Source: an uncultured Sulfitobacter sp. (GTDB taxonomy: Bacteria > Pseudomonadota > Alphaproteobacteria > Rhodobacterales > Rhodobacteraceae). From it: DNA of 64,000 nt. Below, in pieces: positions 42,372-51,116 of this stretch. The notes under the pieces are model-generated. The model was not told where the DNA came from, did no database searches, and was given only the letters and a program-made list of their open reading frames with translations. Both the position numbers and the translations under genes were made by a program. The stretch covers positions 124,001-188,000 of the forward strand of contig CANMZB010000002.1 in NCBI GenBank assembly GCA_947502265.1. Reading direction: 5' to 3'. How positions within the stretch are numbered: position 1 is the first letter of the stretch; every line of letters begins with the position of its first letter.

Positions 42372-42477
42372 TAGAGCGCCCCGTCTTAAACTTGCATCAC
42401 CAATACCCTGCCACGCCTTCGGCGCTCTCGCGGCATCGGTGACAAGAGATGTTTCAGGTTAAAGGCGGGACGCTTTA
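42372..42477. repeat. Palindromic MITE-like element, copy 2 (106 bp)
   Basis: Reverse-complement copy of the element at 15789-15883, 11 bases longer. Read on the minus strand it runs from TAAAGCGTCCCGCCTTTAA at 42477 to GTTTAAGACGGGGCGCTCTA at 42372; these are imperfect inverted ends. The inner arms CACCGATGCC and GGTATTGGTG and the core CGCCGAAGGCG form a hairpin. The first TAA is the polA stop codon, again. TA is at both ends. About 85 of 95 aligned bases are shared with copy 1 by eye. Confidence 0.8.
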
Positions 42478-45264
42478 ATGCGCTTCAGCCCAATTCGCCC
42501 CCATGCCTGCGTCAACGTTCAGTTTCACGTCCAGCTTCACCACCGGATCGGACGCGTTTTCCATCACGTCGCGGGCGGCTTTGATAAGATCGTCCTCGGC
42601 GCCTTTTTCAACTTCGAAAAGCAATTCATCGTGGACTTGCAAGAGCATCTTGGCGGGCAGGCCTTCTATTGCGGCGGGCATACGGATCATGGCGCGGCGG
42701 ATCACGTCCGCGGCTGTGCCCTGGATTGGCGCGTTGATGGCGGCGCGCGCGGCGAACCCTGCGCGCGGCCCCTTCGAGCCAATTTCGGGCGTGTTGATTT
42801 TCCGGCCAAAAAGCGTTTGGACAAAGCCGTGTTCTTTGGCGAACGCCTTGGTGTCGTCCATGTAGGTGCGGATGCCGGGGAAGCGTTGGAAATAGCGGTC
42901 GATGAACCCCTGTGCCTCGGCGCGCGGAATGCGTAAATTGCGCGCAAGGCCAAAGCCCGAGATGCCATAGATCACGCCAAAGTTGATTGCCTTGGCCTGA
43001 CGGCGGATGTCCGGCGTCATCTCGTCCATCGGCACGTCGAACATTTCGGACGCCGTCATGGCGTGAATGTCCAAACCGTCCTTGAACGCCTGCTTCAGCT
43101 CGGGAATGTCCGCGATATGCGCCAGCAGCCGCAATTCGATCTGGGAATAATCGAGCGCCACAAGCGAATTGCCTGCCTCGGCAACGAACGCTTCGCGGAT
43201 GCGGCGGCCTTCCTCGCTGCGGATCGGGATGTTTTGCAGATTCGGATCGGTTGACGCAAGGCGGCCCGTGGATGCGCCGGTGATCGAATAGGATGTATGC
43301 ACGCGGCCTGTGTCGGCATTGATGTGGTCCTGAAGCGCGTCTGTATAGGTTGATTTCAGCTTTGACAGCTGCCGCCAGTCAAGGATGCGGCGCGGGAAGT
43401 CATGTTCAGTTGCGAGATCTTCGAGGATGTCCGCACCGGTGGAGTACTTCCCGTTTGCGCCCTTCTTGCCACCCTCAAGGCCCATGTCCTCGAACAGCAC
43501 CTCACCCACCTGCGCGGGGGAGCCGACGTTGAATTTGCGACCGACCAGCCCGTAAATCTCGTCTTCCAGCCCTGCCATTTTCTGCGCAAACGCGTTCGAC
43601 ATGCGGCTTAATGTGTCGCGGTCAACCTTGACGCCATACCGCTCCATCTGCGCTAGAACCGGCACCAGGGGACGTTCCAGCGTCTCGTAAACGCGGGTGG
43701 TTTGGGCACGGTGCAACGCGGGCTTGAACTGTTGCCACAGGCGCAGGGTGATGTCCGCGTCTTCGGCGGCATAACGCACTGCATCGTCCAGCGGCACCTT
43801 GTCAAAGGTGATCGCGGATTTACCGGAGCCAAGCAGCGGTTTGATCGGGATCGGCGTGTGGTTGAGATAGCGTTCCGACAGCGTGTCCATGCCATGCCCG
43901 TGCAGCCCTGCATGCATCGCGTAGGACATCAGCATGGTGTCGTCGATGGGGGCAACGGTGATGCCCAACTGCGCGAAAATCTTCGCATCGTATTTCATGT
44001 TCTGCCCGATCTTGAGGATGCTTGGGTCCGTCAGCATCGGGGTCACCATTTGCAACACGTCCTCAAGGCGCATCTGCCCTTCGGCCAGATCGTCGGACCC
44101 GAACAGGTCATCGCCCCGGTGCGCCTTGTGAATAAGCGGGATATAGCAGGCCTCGCCCGCTTCGACACACAGCGATATGCCGACAAGATCGGCGATCATT
44201 TCATCCAGACCGGTGGTTTCGGTGTCCACCGCAACGTACCCGCGCGCATAGATGCGGTCGATCCATTCCTGAAGCGCGGCCGCATCGCTAACCCGCGTAT
44301 AGGTGGCCTTGTCAAAGGGGATGGCTTCGATCAAGGGCGCGTCTTCGGCGGGGGCAGGTTCGGGGATGGCGGGCGCTTCCACATCCAGCGCCTGCGCGAT
44401 GCGTTTGGTCAGGGTGCGAAATTCCATGCGGGCGAGGAACTCCATCAACCGTTCCGGGTCGGGATCGCGCACTTCCAGATCGTCCAGCGTGAAATCCAGC
44501 GGCGTCTTGTCGTCCAGCAACACCAGACGGCGCGACAGGCGGATTTGCTCGGCGTGGTCGATCAGGGTCTGGCGGCGTTTGGGCTGTTTGATCTCGCTTG
44601 CGCGTTCCAGCAACGTTTCAAGATCGCCGTATTCGTTGATCAAAAGCGCTGCTGTCTTGATCCCGATGCCCGGTGCGCCCGGCACGTTATCGACCGAATC
44701 ACCGGCCAGCGCCTGCACGTCCACGACGCTTTCGGGGTAGACGCCGAATTTTGCATGCACGCCGTCGCGGTCAATCAGGTTGTTCTTCATCGCATCGAAC
44801 ATCTCGACGCCGCCGCCGACCAGCTGCATCATGTCTTTGTCAGAGCTGATGATGGTACACCGTCCGCCTGCCTCGCGCGCCTGCACGGCCAGTGTGGCGA
44901 TGATGTCATCCGCCTCATAGCCCTCTTTCTCTTCGCAGGCGATGTTGAAGGCGACGGTCGCCTCGCGCGTCAGCGGCATCTGCGGGCGCAGGTCTTCGGG
45001 CATCGCCTCGCGGTTGGCTTTGTACTGGTCGTACATTTCGTTGCGGAAGGTGTGGCTACCCTTGTCGAAAATCACGGCAACGTGGGTGACGTCCCCGCCT
45101 GCGTTCCCCTCAACATAGCGCTGTAACATGTTGCAAAACCCTGCCACAGCACCAATCGGCAACCCGTCGGATTTGCGCGTGAGCGGCGGCAGCGCATGAT
45201 AGGCGCGAAAGATGAACGCCGAGCCGTCGATCAGATGAAGGTGATGCCCTTTGCCGAATGCCAT
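42475..45264 (-). CDS. polA: DNA polymerase I, 929 aa
   Basis: Repair and Okazaki-fragment processing polymerase with all three domains. The 5'-nuclease opens HLHLIDGSAFIFRAYHALPP and has EADDIIATLA and SDKDMMQLV. The 3'-5' exonuclease keeps its acidic motif VAVDTETTGLDEM (about 345), so proofreading appears intact. The polymerase domain has DYSQIELRLLAHI (about 700), the O-helix RRQAKAINFGVIYG and the C-terminal VHDELLFEVE. Length is standard. The ATG at 45264 begins MAFGKGHHL. Its stop codon is the terminal TAA of the palindromic element, without loss of the usual C-terminal WAEAH. Confidence 0.97.
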   Translation of the reverse strand: MAFGKGHHLHLIDGSAFIFRAYHALPPLTRKSDGLPIGAVAGFCNMLQRYVEGNAGGDVTHVAVIFDKGSHTFRNEMYDQYKANREAMPEDLRPQMPLTREATVAFNIACEEKEGYEADDIIATLAVQAREAGGRCTIISSDKDMMQLVGGGVEMFDAMKNNLIDRDGVHAKFGVYPESVVDVQALAGDSVDNVPGAPGIGIKTAALLINEYGDLETLLERASEIKQPKRRQTLIDHAEQIRLSRRLVLLDDKTPLDFTLDDLEVRDPDPERLMEFLARMEFRTLTKRIAQALDVEAPAIPEPAPAEDAPLIEAIPFDKATYTRVSDAAALQEWIDRIYARGYVAVDTETTGLDEMIADLVGISLCVEAGEACYIPLIHKAHRGDDLFGSDDLAEGQMRLEDVLQMVTPMLTDPSILKIGQNMKYDAKIFAQLGITVAPIDDTMLMSYAMHAGLHGHGMDTLSERYLNHTPIPIKPLLGSGKSAITFDKVPLDDAVRYAAEDADITLRLWQQFKPALHRAQTTRVYETLERPLVPVLAQMERYGVKVDRDTLSRMSNAFAQKMAGLEDEIYGLVGRKFNVGSPAQVGEVLFEDMGLEGGKKGANGKYSTGADILEDLATEHDFPRRILDWRQLSKLKSTYTDALQDHINADTGRVHTSYSITGASTGRLASTDPNLQNIPIRSEEGRRIREAFVAEAGNSLVALDYSQIELRLLAHIADIPELKQAFKDGLDIHAMTASEMFDVPMDEMTPDIRRQAKAINFGVIYGISGFGLARNLRIPRAEAQGFIDRYFQRFPGIRTYMDDTKAFAKEHGFVQTLFGRKINTPEIGSKGPRAGFAARAAINAPIQGTAADVIRRAMIRMPAAIEGLPAKMLLQVHDELLFEVEKGAEDDLIKAARDVMENASDPVVKLDVKLNVDAGMGANWAEAH

Positions 45265-45374
45265 GTGCCTGCGCTCCCTGAATGCTTTGGCCTCTCTTTT
45301 GCCACGGCACAGGCAGACCCGCCAGAGGGGAGACGCAGATCAGCTACGATGAAGGGCAGCCGGATCGGTTGATC

Positions 45375-45554
45375 TCAGACTTTGCCTTCGAAATCCTTGT
45401 GGATGAATTTGCAATCGCAATAGCCGCATTCGACCCAGCCCGTGTCCGCCGGAATCTGGAGCCAGACGCGGGGGTGACCCAGTGCGCCTTCGCCACCATC
45501 ACAGGCGACGCGGTAGGTGTTGACGATGCGGGTTTCTGGTGCGTTCGCTGTCAT
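45375..45554 (-). CDS. Small zinc-finger protein (zf-CHCC, NDUFS6-like), 59 aa
   Basis: A 59-residue frame on the minus strand begins [34 protein letters not shown] and ends [14 protein letters not shown] plus a short tail. Cys-18, the His of LGHPRVW, and the Cys pair of ECGYC form the C-H-C-C zinc site found in bacterial homologues of the complex I subunit NDUFS6. The proteins are common and short in Rhodobacterales. It lies between polA and gpmI, probably with its own promoter; the ribosome site before ATG 45554 is weak (AGGCTCCGAC). Complex I association is inferred from family only. Confidence 0.88.
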   Translation of the reverse strand: MTANAPETRIVNTYRVACDGGEGALGHPRVWLQIPADTGWVECGYCDCKFIHKDFEGKV

Positions 45555-45745
45555 GTCGGAGCCTTTGGCGCTAATGAAGGGTTGGTTGCGTCGTTATGAC
45601 CAATAGGGCGGCGGCGGGCAAGGGCTTCGGCTTTTGGGGTGGCCTCCGGTCGCAGTCTTACAGGAATGTCACGATATACCGGTTCACTTTTCCCCCAACG
45701 GACGGGTAAAAGGCGTCGACCCGTCATCTACCCGGAGCTTTTCCC

Positions 45746-47263
45746 ATGTCTGCGCCCAAACCTGTTGTTCTGTGTATTCTCGATGGCTGGGGCATCGGGA
45801 AGAATGCCGAAGGCAACGCGCCGCTTCTGGCACATACGCCGAACATGGACCGTCTGATGTCCAATTGCCCGAACGCCACTTTGACGACCTTTGGCCCCGA
45901 TGTGGGCCTGCCGCGCGGGCAGATGGGCAATTCCGAAGTGGGCCACACCAACATCGGCGCGGGCCGTGTGGTGGCGATGGATCTGGGCCAGATTGATCTG
46001 GAAATCGAGGAAGGCCGCTTTGCCACCGCCGGTGCTATGGTGAAATTTATCGCGGATCTCAAGGCGTCCGGCGGAACGGCGCATCTGATGGGGTTAGTGT
46101 CCCAAGGCGGTGTGCACGGGCATATCTCGCATATGATCGCCGCCGCCACCGCGATTGATGCGGCGGGCGTGCGGGTGGTGATCCACGCGCTGACCGATGG
46201 CCGTGATGTGGCCCCGCAATCGGTCCTTGCCGATCTGGCGCAGCTTGAGGCGGCGTTGCCCCCCGCGGTGCGTATCGTGACGGTGACAGGGCGCTATTAT
46301 GCGATGGATCGCGACAACCGATGGGACCGGGTGGCGCTTGCCTATCACGCCATCGCACGCGGCGAAGGAGCTACCTTGCAAAGCGCGAAAGCCGCCGTCG
46401 AGACCTCGTATGCGGGTGGTGTGACCGATGAGTTCATCAAGCCGTGCGTGATCGGTGAGTATAGCGGTGTGCGGGATGGCGACGGTTTTTTCTGCCTCAA
46501 CTTCCGCGCCGATCGTGCGCGCGAGATCATGGCGGCCCTTGCCGCGCCCGATTTCGACGGCTTTGAGCGTGGCGCGCAAGTGGATTGGACGGCTGTGATG
46601 GGGATGTCGGAGTATTCCACGTCCCACTCGAATTACATGTCCACCGTGTATCCCAAGGCCCAGATCGAGAATACGCTGGGCGCGTGGGTGGCGGGCAGGG
46701 GGCTGCGGCAATACCGGTTGGCAGAAACAGAGAAATATCCGCACGTCACCTTCTTTCTCAATGGTGGCGAGGAAGCGCCGGAGACCGGCGAGGACCGCTC
46801 CATGCCGCGTTCGCCCAATGTTGCGACCTATGATCTGCAACCCGAGATGTCCTCGGTCGAGGTGACGGACAAGCTGGTTGCGGCAATCGGTGCGGGGTAT
46901 GATCTGATTGTGGTGAACTTTGCCAATCCCGATATGGTGGGCCATACCGGCGATCTGGATGCGGCTATTACCGCCTGTGAGGCCGTGGATACCGGCCTTG
47001 GCCGTGCGTTGGATGCGCTGGAGGCCGCTGGCGGTGCGATGATCGTGACGGCGGATCACGGCAACTGCGAAATGATGATCGATCCGGAAAACGGCGGGCC
47101 ACATACGGCACATACTTTGAACCCCGTGCCGGTGATCGTGGTGGGCGGGCCGGAAGGGGCCGCTGTGCGCGACGGGCGGCTGGCCGATCTTGCGCCGACC
47201 ATCCTGTCGCTCATGGGGCTTGGGCAGCCTGCGGAAATGACCGGGAAGAGCCTTCTGGAATGA
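45746..47263 (+). CDS. gpmI: 2,3-bisphosphoglycerate-independent phosphoglycerate mutase, 505 aa
   Basis: Interconverts 3- and 2-phosphoglycerate using two metal ions and a phosphoserine. The start KPVVLCILDGWGIG holds the first metal Asp, and the catalytic Ser is in GNSEVGHTNIGAGRVV (about 58-73). HALTDGRDVAP, FNFRADRAREI-like FCLNFRADRAR, FANPDMVGHTGDL and TADHGNCEMM give the remaining metal ligands. Length is typical. ATG at 45746 follows CCGGAGCTTTTCCC. The stop overlaps the next start (ATGA), linking it to the EnvC-like and CtpA-like genes. Confidence 0.96.
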   Translation: MSAPKPVVLCILDGWGIGKNAEGNAPLLAHTPNMDRLMSNCPNATLTTFGPDVGLPRGQMGNSEVGHTNIGAGRVVAMDLGQIDLEIEEGRFATAGAMVKFIADLKASGGTAHLMGLVSQGGVHGHISHMIAAATAIDAAGVRVVIHALTDGRDVAPQSVLADLAQLEAALPPAVRIVTVTGRYYAMDRDNRWDRVALAYHAIARGEGATLQSAKAAVETSYAGGVTDEFIKPCVIGEYSGVRDGDGFFCLNFRADRAREIMAALAAPDFDGFERGAQVDWTAVMGMSEYSTSHSNYMSTVYPKAQIENTLGAWVAGRGLRQYRLAETEKYPHVTFFLNGGEEAPETGEDRSMPRSPNVATYDLQPEMSSVEVTDKLVAAIGAGYDLIVVNFANPDMVGHTGDLDAAITACEAVDTGLGRALDALEAAGGAMIVTADHGNCEMMIDPENGGPHTAHTLNPVPVIVVGGPEGAAVRDGRLADLAPTILSLMGLGQPAEMTGKSLLE

Positions 47264-48387
47264 GGCTGGGGGCGTTCCTTCTGGTACTGGCGCTGGCCTC
47301 TCCTGTCGCGGCGCAGGACGGCGCGGCCGTGCAGGCGCGCGCTGCTGTTGCCTTACTGGAAGACGCCACGGCCAGGCTGGATGCAGCAGACGGCGCACGC
47401 GACCGTGTGCGCGCCCTGACCGAGACGATTCAGGCGTTCGAGACGGGGCTTGCCGCGATGCGCACCGGCCTGCGCGAAGCGGCGATCCGCGAAGCGCAGC
47501 TAAGCGCGCGGCTGGCCTCGCGCGAAAACGAGGTGGGGCAGCTTCTGGCGGTACTGCAAAGCATCGGCAGAACCGATAATCCAACCGCCCTTTTGCACCC
47601 CGATGGCCCTACTGGCACCGCCCGTGCGGGTATGTTGCTGGCTGAGCTCACGCCCGCGCTGAACCAGCAGGCCGACCGGTTGCGCCGCGATTTGTCCGAT
47701 GTGCAAACCCTGCGAACCCTGCAAACCGACGCCGAGGTGCGTCTGCGCGATAGTCTGACACAGGTGCAGGGCGCGCGCGCCGCGCTTAATCAGGCGATGG
47801 CCAACCGTACGGAACTGCCGCGCCGCTTTACCGAAGATCCCGTATCGACGGCGATCCTGATTGATTCGACAGAAACTCTGGACGGCTTTGCCTCGGGTCT
47901 GTCCGAAATTGTCGCGCAGGAAGACGCAAGCGTTGCGGTGCCTGCTTCCATTGATGCCCAAATCGGAGAATTGCCCCTGCCGGTTCAGGGTCTGGTGCTG
48001 CGCGGCATGAACGAAGCGGACGCCGCAGGTGTCAAACGCCCCGGTCTGCTGATCGCGACCCGTCCGCGCGCCATCGTTACATCGCCAACTGCGGCGACAA
48101 TCCGCTATCAGGGGCCGCTGCTTGATCTGGGCAATGTGATGATCCTTGAACCGCGCGCCGATACGTTGTTTGTGCTTGCGGGGCTGGAAACTGTATACGG
48201 CGAAACAGGACAGGTGATTGCGGCAGGCACCCCGATTGGTCTGATGGGCGGTGCCGAGGGGGGGATCGGCAGCGAATTGTCAACTGATGGTGATGATACT
48301 GGCGCAAATCGCTCGGAAACGCTCTATATGGAAGTCAGACAGGATAATATTCCTCTGGACCCGACGACATGGTTCAAAAGCAGGTAA
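47260..48387 (+). CDS. EnvC-like murein hydrolase activator with degenerate M23 domain, 375 aa
   Basis: Secreted protein with signal peptide LVLALASPVAAQD, a long coiled-coil region (about 20-185, rich in Ala, Arg, Glu and Leu heptads) and a C-terminal LytM/M23 fold. The M23 zinc ligands are lost: the usual HG..H/HL positions read ILEPRAD and FVLAGLETVYG, while the structural GQVIAAGTPIGLMGG remains. This matches EnvC/NlpD-type activators, which stimulate amidases rather than cut peptidoglycan. The ATG at 47260 overlaps the gpmI stop. A CtpA-type protease follows 28 bp downstream. The gpmI-envC-ctpA order is common in alphaproteobacteria (recalled). Confidence 0.9.
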   Translation: MRLGAFLLVLALASPVAAQDGAAVQARAAVALLEDATARLDAADGARDRVRALTETIQAFETGLAAMRTGLREAAIREAQLSARLASRENEVGQLLAVLQSIGRTDNPTALLHPDGPTGTARAGMLLAELTPALNQQADRLRRDLSDVQTLRTLQTDAEVRLRDSLTQVQGARAALNQAMANRTELPRRFTEDPVSTAILIDSTETLDGFASGLSEIVAQEDASVAVPASIDAQIGELPLPVQGLVLRGMNEADAAGVKRPGLLIATRPRAIVTSPTAATIRYQGPLLDLGNVMILEPRADTLFVLAGLETVYGETGQVIAAGTPIGLMGGAEGGIGSELSTDGDDTGANRSETLYMEVRQDNIPLDPTTWFKSR

Positions 48388-48414
48388 AGATGCCCCGGAA
48401 AGGTAATTGAGTAG

Positions 48415-49749
48415 ATGAAGAAATTTGTGATGGCAGCAGTGGGCGGCACCGTGGCCGGTATTATCGCCACGACGCAGATCGCCGCTCCCCTGTTGGCGCA
48501 GGAAGCGGCGAAAACCACCAAAGTCTATGAACAGCTGGACCTGTTCGGTGATATTTTCGAACGTATCCGCGCACAGTATGTCGAAGAAGTGGATAGCGGC
48601 GCGCTGATCGAGGCGGCGATTGACGGGATGTTGACATCGCTTGATCCACACTCAAGCTATCTTTCGCCGAAAGATGCCGAAAAGATGCGCGAACAGACGC
48701 GAGGGGAATTTGGCGGTCTGGGCATCGAGGTCACGCAAGAGGAAGGCTTTGTCAAAGTGGTCTCTCCGATTGATGGCACACCTGCCGACGAGGCGGGGAT
48801 CGAGGCTGGCGATTTCATTACCCATGTGGACGGTGAAAGCCTGTTGGGTCTGGTCCTTGACCAAGCAGTGGACCTGATGCGCGGGCCTGTCGGCTCTGAA
48901 ATCGTGGTGACCATCGTGCGCGAAGGCGAGAAGGAGCCGTTTGATGTGACCATCGTGCGGGACACCATTGAATTGACGGTTGTGCGCTCGCGTACCGAAG
49001 GCGACAGCGTGGTGCTGCGTCTGAGCACGTTCAACGAGCAGACCTACCCCAAAATGGCCGAGCAATTGGCCGAGAAGGTCGAGACGATGGGCGGCATGGA
49101 CAGCATTAACGGTTTCGTCATCGACCTGCGCAACAATCCGGGTGGTTTGCTGACGCAGGCGATCAAGGTTTCCGACGCCTTTCTTGAAGAGGGTGAAATC
49201 GTCAGCACACGCGGGCGCGAGGTCGCCGATGGCGAGCGGTACAACGCCAAAACTGGTGATCTGGCCGAAGGCAAACCGATTGTCGTGCTAATCAACGGCG
49301 GGTCCGCTTCTGCGTCCGAGATTGTCGCAGGGGCGCTTCAGGATCATCGCCGGGCCATCGTGATCGGGACCAAAAGCTTTGGTAAGGGGTCCGTGCAAAC
49401 GGTGATGCCACTGCGCAGCGAAGGTGCAATGCGTCTGACAACCGCGCGTTATTACACGCCATCTGGCCGTTCGATTCAGGCGCTGGGCGTGTCACCCGAC
49501 ATCATCGTGGCGCAGCCGCCCCGCCGCCCCGCCGAGGAAGAGGATGATTCACCCGCACGCAGCAGCCGTTCCGAAGCGGACCTGCGCGGGAGCCTTAACA
49601 ATGACAGCCTGAGCGAAGACCAGATCAAACAGATCGAAGCCGACCGCGAGAAGGCGCAGAAAGCTGCCGATCTGCGTGAAGAGGATTATCAGCTGGCCTA
49701 TGCCATCGATATCCTCAAGGGTCTGTCGGCACTAGGCCCGCGCAACTGA
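48415..49749 (+). CDS. ctpA: S41-family C-terminal processing protease, 444 aa
   Basis: Periplasmic tail-specific protease. An N-terminal signal/anchor (FVMAAVGGTVAGIIATTQIAAPLLA) precedes a PDZ domain (about 85-165, GGLGIEVTQEEGFVKVVSPIDGTPADEAGI). The catalytic S41 domain follows with NGFVIDLRNNPGGLLTQAIKVSDAFL, VVLINGGSASASEIVAGALQDH (nucleophile Ser in GSASASE) and KSFGKGSVQT (general base Lys). The C-terminal ~60 residues are charged. Substrates in the divisome or cell envelope are likely given the adjacent EnvC-like gene. A strong terminator follows the stop. Confidence 0.94.
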   Translation: MKKFVMAAVGGTVAGIIATTQIAAPLLAQEAAKTTKVYEQLDLFGDIFERIRAQYVEEVDSGALIEAAIDGMLTSLDPHSSYLSPKDAEKMREQTRGEFGGLGIEVTQEEGFVKVVSPIDGTPADEAGIEAGDFITHVDGESLLGLVLDQAVDLMRGPVGSEIVVTIVREGEKEPFDVTIVRDTIELTVVRSRTEGDSVVLRLSTFNEQTYPKMAEQLAEKVETMGGMDSINGFVIDLRNNPGGLLTQAIKVSDAFLEEGEIVSTRGREVADGERYNAKTGDLAEGKPIVVLINGGSASASEIVAGALQDHRRAIVIGTKSFGKGSVQTVMPLRSEGAMRLTTARYYTPSGRSIQALGVSPDIIVAQPPRRPAEEEDDSPARSSRSEADLRGSLNNDSLSEDQIKQIEADREKAQKAADLREEDYQLAYAIDILKGLSALGPRN

Positions 49750-49774
49750 TTGCCGGGCAAACCCGACAAGAGCC

Positions 49775-49806
49775 AAAAGGCCGCTCCTTAGGGGGCGGCC
49801 TTTTTG
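49775..49806 (+). terminator. Rho-independent terminator after the CtpA-type gene
   Basis: A 10-bp stem AAAAGGCCGC/GCGGCCTTTT, with an extra inner CC/GG, encloses a short loop and ends in TTTTTGTT. It terminates the gpmI-envC-ctpA transcript. The A-rich left arm also allows function for the convergent gene at 49842. Confidence 0.88.
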
Positions 49807-49841
49807 TTGGGACAATAGTCTGCGAAGCGGGGATCGCCGGT

Positions 49842-50210
49842 TCAGGTGGTTTCCACACAATGCCGCCGGAACGCACGTTTCAGCATGTCCAGCTCGGCGC
49901 GCAGCAAATTCACTTCGACACGCAGATCGTCAGCCAGCACTTCACCCGCCATCAAGGTGATGCTGCTGATCGGGGTGCCGGTGTCCGCATCGGTGATCAG
50001 CAAGGTTTGCATCCCGTCCGCAACCGCTTCGCGCGGGACTGGTACCTGCACCGCATGGCCCCCGTCAACGGCTGTCACGGTGACATCCTGCACGGCTTTG
50101 CCCTGATGGGTGACGTCAATCTTTGGCAGGACGCCAGTTGCGGCACCCGCCAGAAAACCTTCCCACACGCCCTGTTGCAGTTTCGTTTTGATCAGTACCA
50201 GATCGGTCAT
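49842..50210 (-). CDS. Conserved hypothetical protein, 122 aa
   Basis: I do not recognise a family. The N-terminal half has VLIKTKLQQGVWEGFLAGAATGVLPKIDVTHQG, then a beta-rich part (VTVTAVDGGHAVQVPVPREAVADGMQTLLITDADTG), and the C-terminus LRVEVNLLRAELDMLKRAFRRHCVET looks like a short amphipathic helix. No signal peptide or membrane helix is seen. It is 14 bp downstream of the DUF6478-like gene on the same strand, so the two are probably cotranscribed and may act together. Confidence 0.7.
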   Translation of the reverse strand: MTDLVLIKTKLQQGVWEGFLAGAATGVLPKIDVTHQGKAVQDVTVTAVDGGHAVQVPVPREAVADGMQTLLITDADTGTPISSITLMAGEVLADDLRVEVNLLRAELDMLKRAFRRHCVETT

Positions 50211-50224
50211 TACAGCATCCCCGC

Positions 50225-50998
50225 CTAAATTTGCGCCCGTGGACGGCGTGACAGGGTCAAATCCCGCAGCACCACCTGATTCATCTCCGGCCCTTCAAAG
50301 ATCAGATCAATCCACGCGCCCTCGACCCGCCGCTCGTTGAGGTTGGAGTAGGCCAGATCGAATTCCACCACGGTTTGCGGATCGCTCAGATCCAGTTCAC
50401 GCACCATCTGTTCGGTGTTTGGGCCGTTCTTGATATTCAGGCGGGCAAATATCTCGACCGGTTTTTCCATCTCCACGATCACATCCAGACGGATAAGGTG
50501 GGTGCGTTTGAGGCCGCCATAACCGTCTTCGGGCAGGTCGATTACCAAAGACAGGAACGAGCCGTCAAAACGGAACACATCCATGCGCAGGCCATAGGGG
50601 GCCAGATCCTCTTCGCGCAGGTTGCGCAGCTGGCGCAAGGTCAGTTCGGAAAGCTGGCAATCGTGGAACAGGGTGATTTCATTGCCCAGCATCGAGCGGT
50701 TCTGGACCGACGACATGCCCGGCGACGGCAACGGGCCACGCCACAGCTCGGGGCGCCACGCCCAATCCGCATTGTGCGGCCTGGGAAAGCTGGTCGAGCC
50801 GATCAAGGGCAGGGCAAGCCGTTCGTCCGCGACATGGATCAGATGGTCCAGATGCCCTTTGAGCTGCCGCGCGCGCATGCGTTGGCGGCGCAGGCTGACC
50901 AGATCGGCAGTGCGCGCCAGCCGCGCGTTGCGGGCCCATTTTGCGATGGTGCGGGTATAAAATGCTGCATCAAGTAAATTTCCGCCAAGTCTGGCCAT
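50225..50998 (-). CDS. DUF6478-like conserved protein of unknown function, 257 aa
   Basis: Resembles a Rhodobacterales protein group I recall as DUF6478; no function is known. The N-terminus LGGNLLDAAFYTRTIAKWARNARLA and RRQRMRARQLKGHLDHLIHVADERLALPLIGS is basic and helical. The following PHNADWAWRPELWRGPLPSPGMSSVQNRSMLGNEITLFHDC and the later beta-rich half (FRFDGSFLSLVIDLPEDGYGGL) suggest a two-part fold. I chose ATG 50998 (AAGG upstream) over 51040. Probably in one transcript with the gene at 49842. Confidence 0.72.
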   Translation of the reverse strand: MARLGGNLLDAAFYTRTIAKWARNARLARTADLVSLRRQRMRARQLKGHLDHLIHVADERLALPLIGSTSFPRPHNADWAWRPELWRGPLPSPGMSSVQNRSMLGNEITLFHDCQLSELTLRQLRNLREEDLAPYGLRMDVFRFDGSFLSLVIDLPEDGYGGLKRTHLIRLDVIVEMEKPVEIFARLNIKNGPNTEQMVRELDLSDPQTVVEFDLAYSNLNERRVEGAWIDLIFEGPEMNQVVLRDLTLSRRPRAQI

Positions 50999-51116
50999 GT
51001 CGTCTGCCTTACCGTTCACTGCATTTATGATGCCGCACATTCGTTACGTTCGGCTGAACCCCCGTGTGCTTTGTCGCAGAGTGCCATTTTTGGCTGGTGT
51101 CGCGCAAGCGCGCAGA

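Noticed and set aside
40938-42474. Search for a tRNA-Arg 3'-end duplication or integrase gene
   Set aside because: No repeat of the T-arm/acceptor sequence and no integrase motif was found by reading, so I do not call an integrative element.
46094-47584. 496-residue minus-strand open frame
   Set aside because: Shadow of gpmI and the EnvC-like gene; Arg/His-rich without recognisable motifs.
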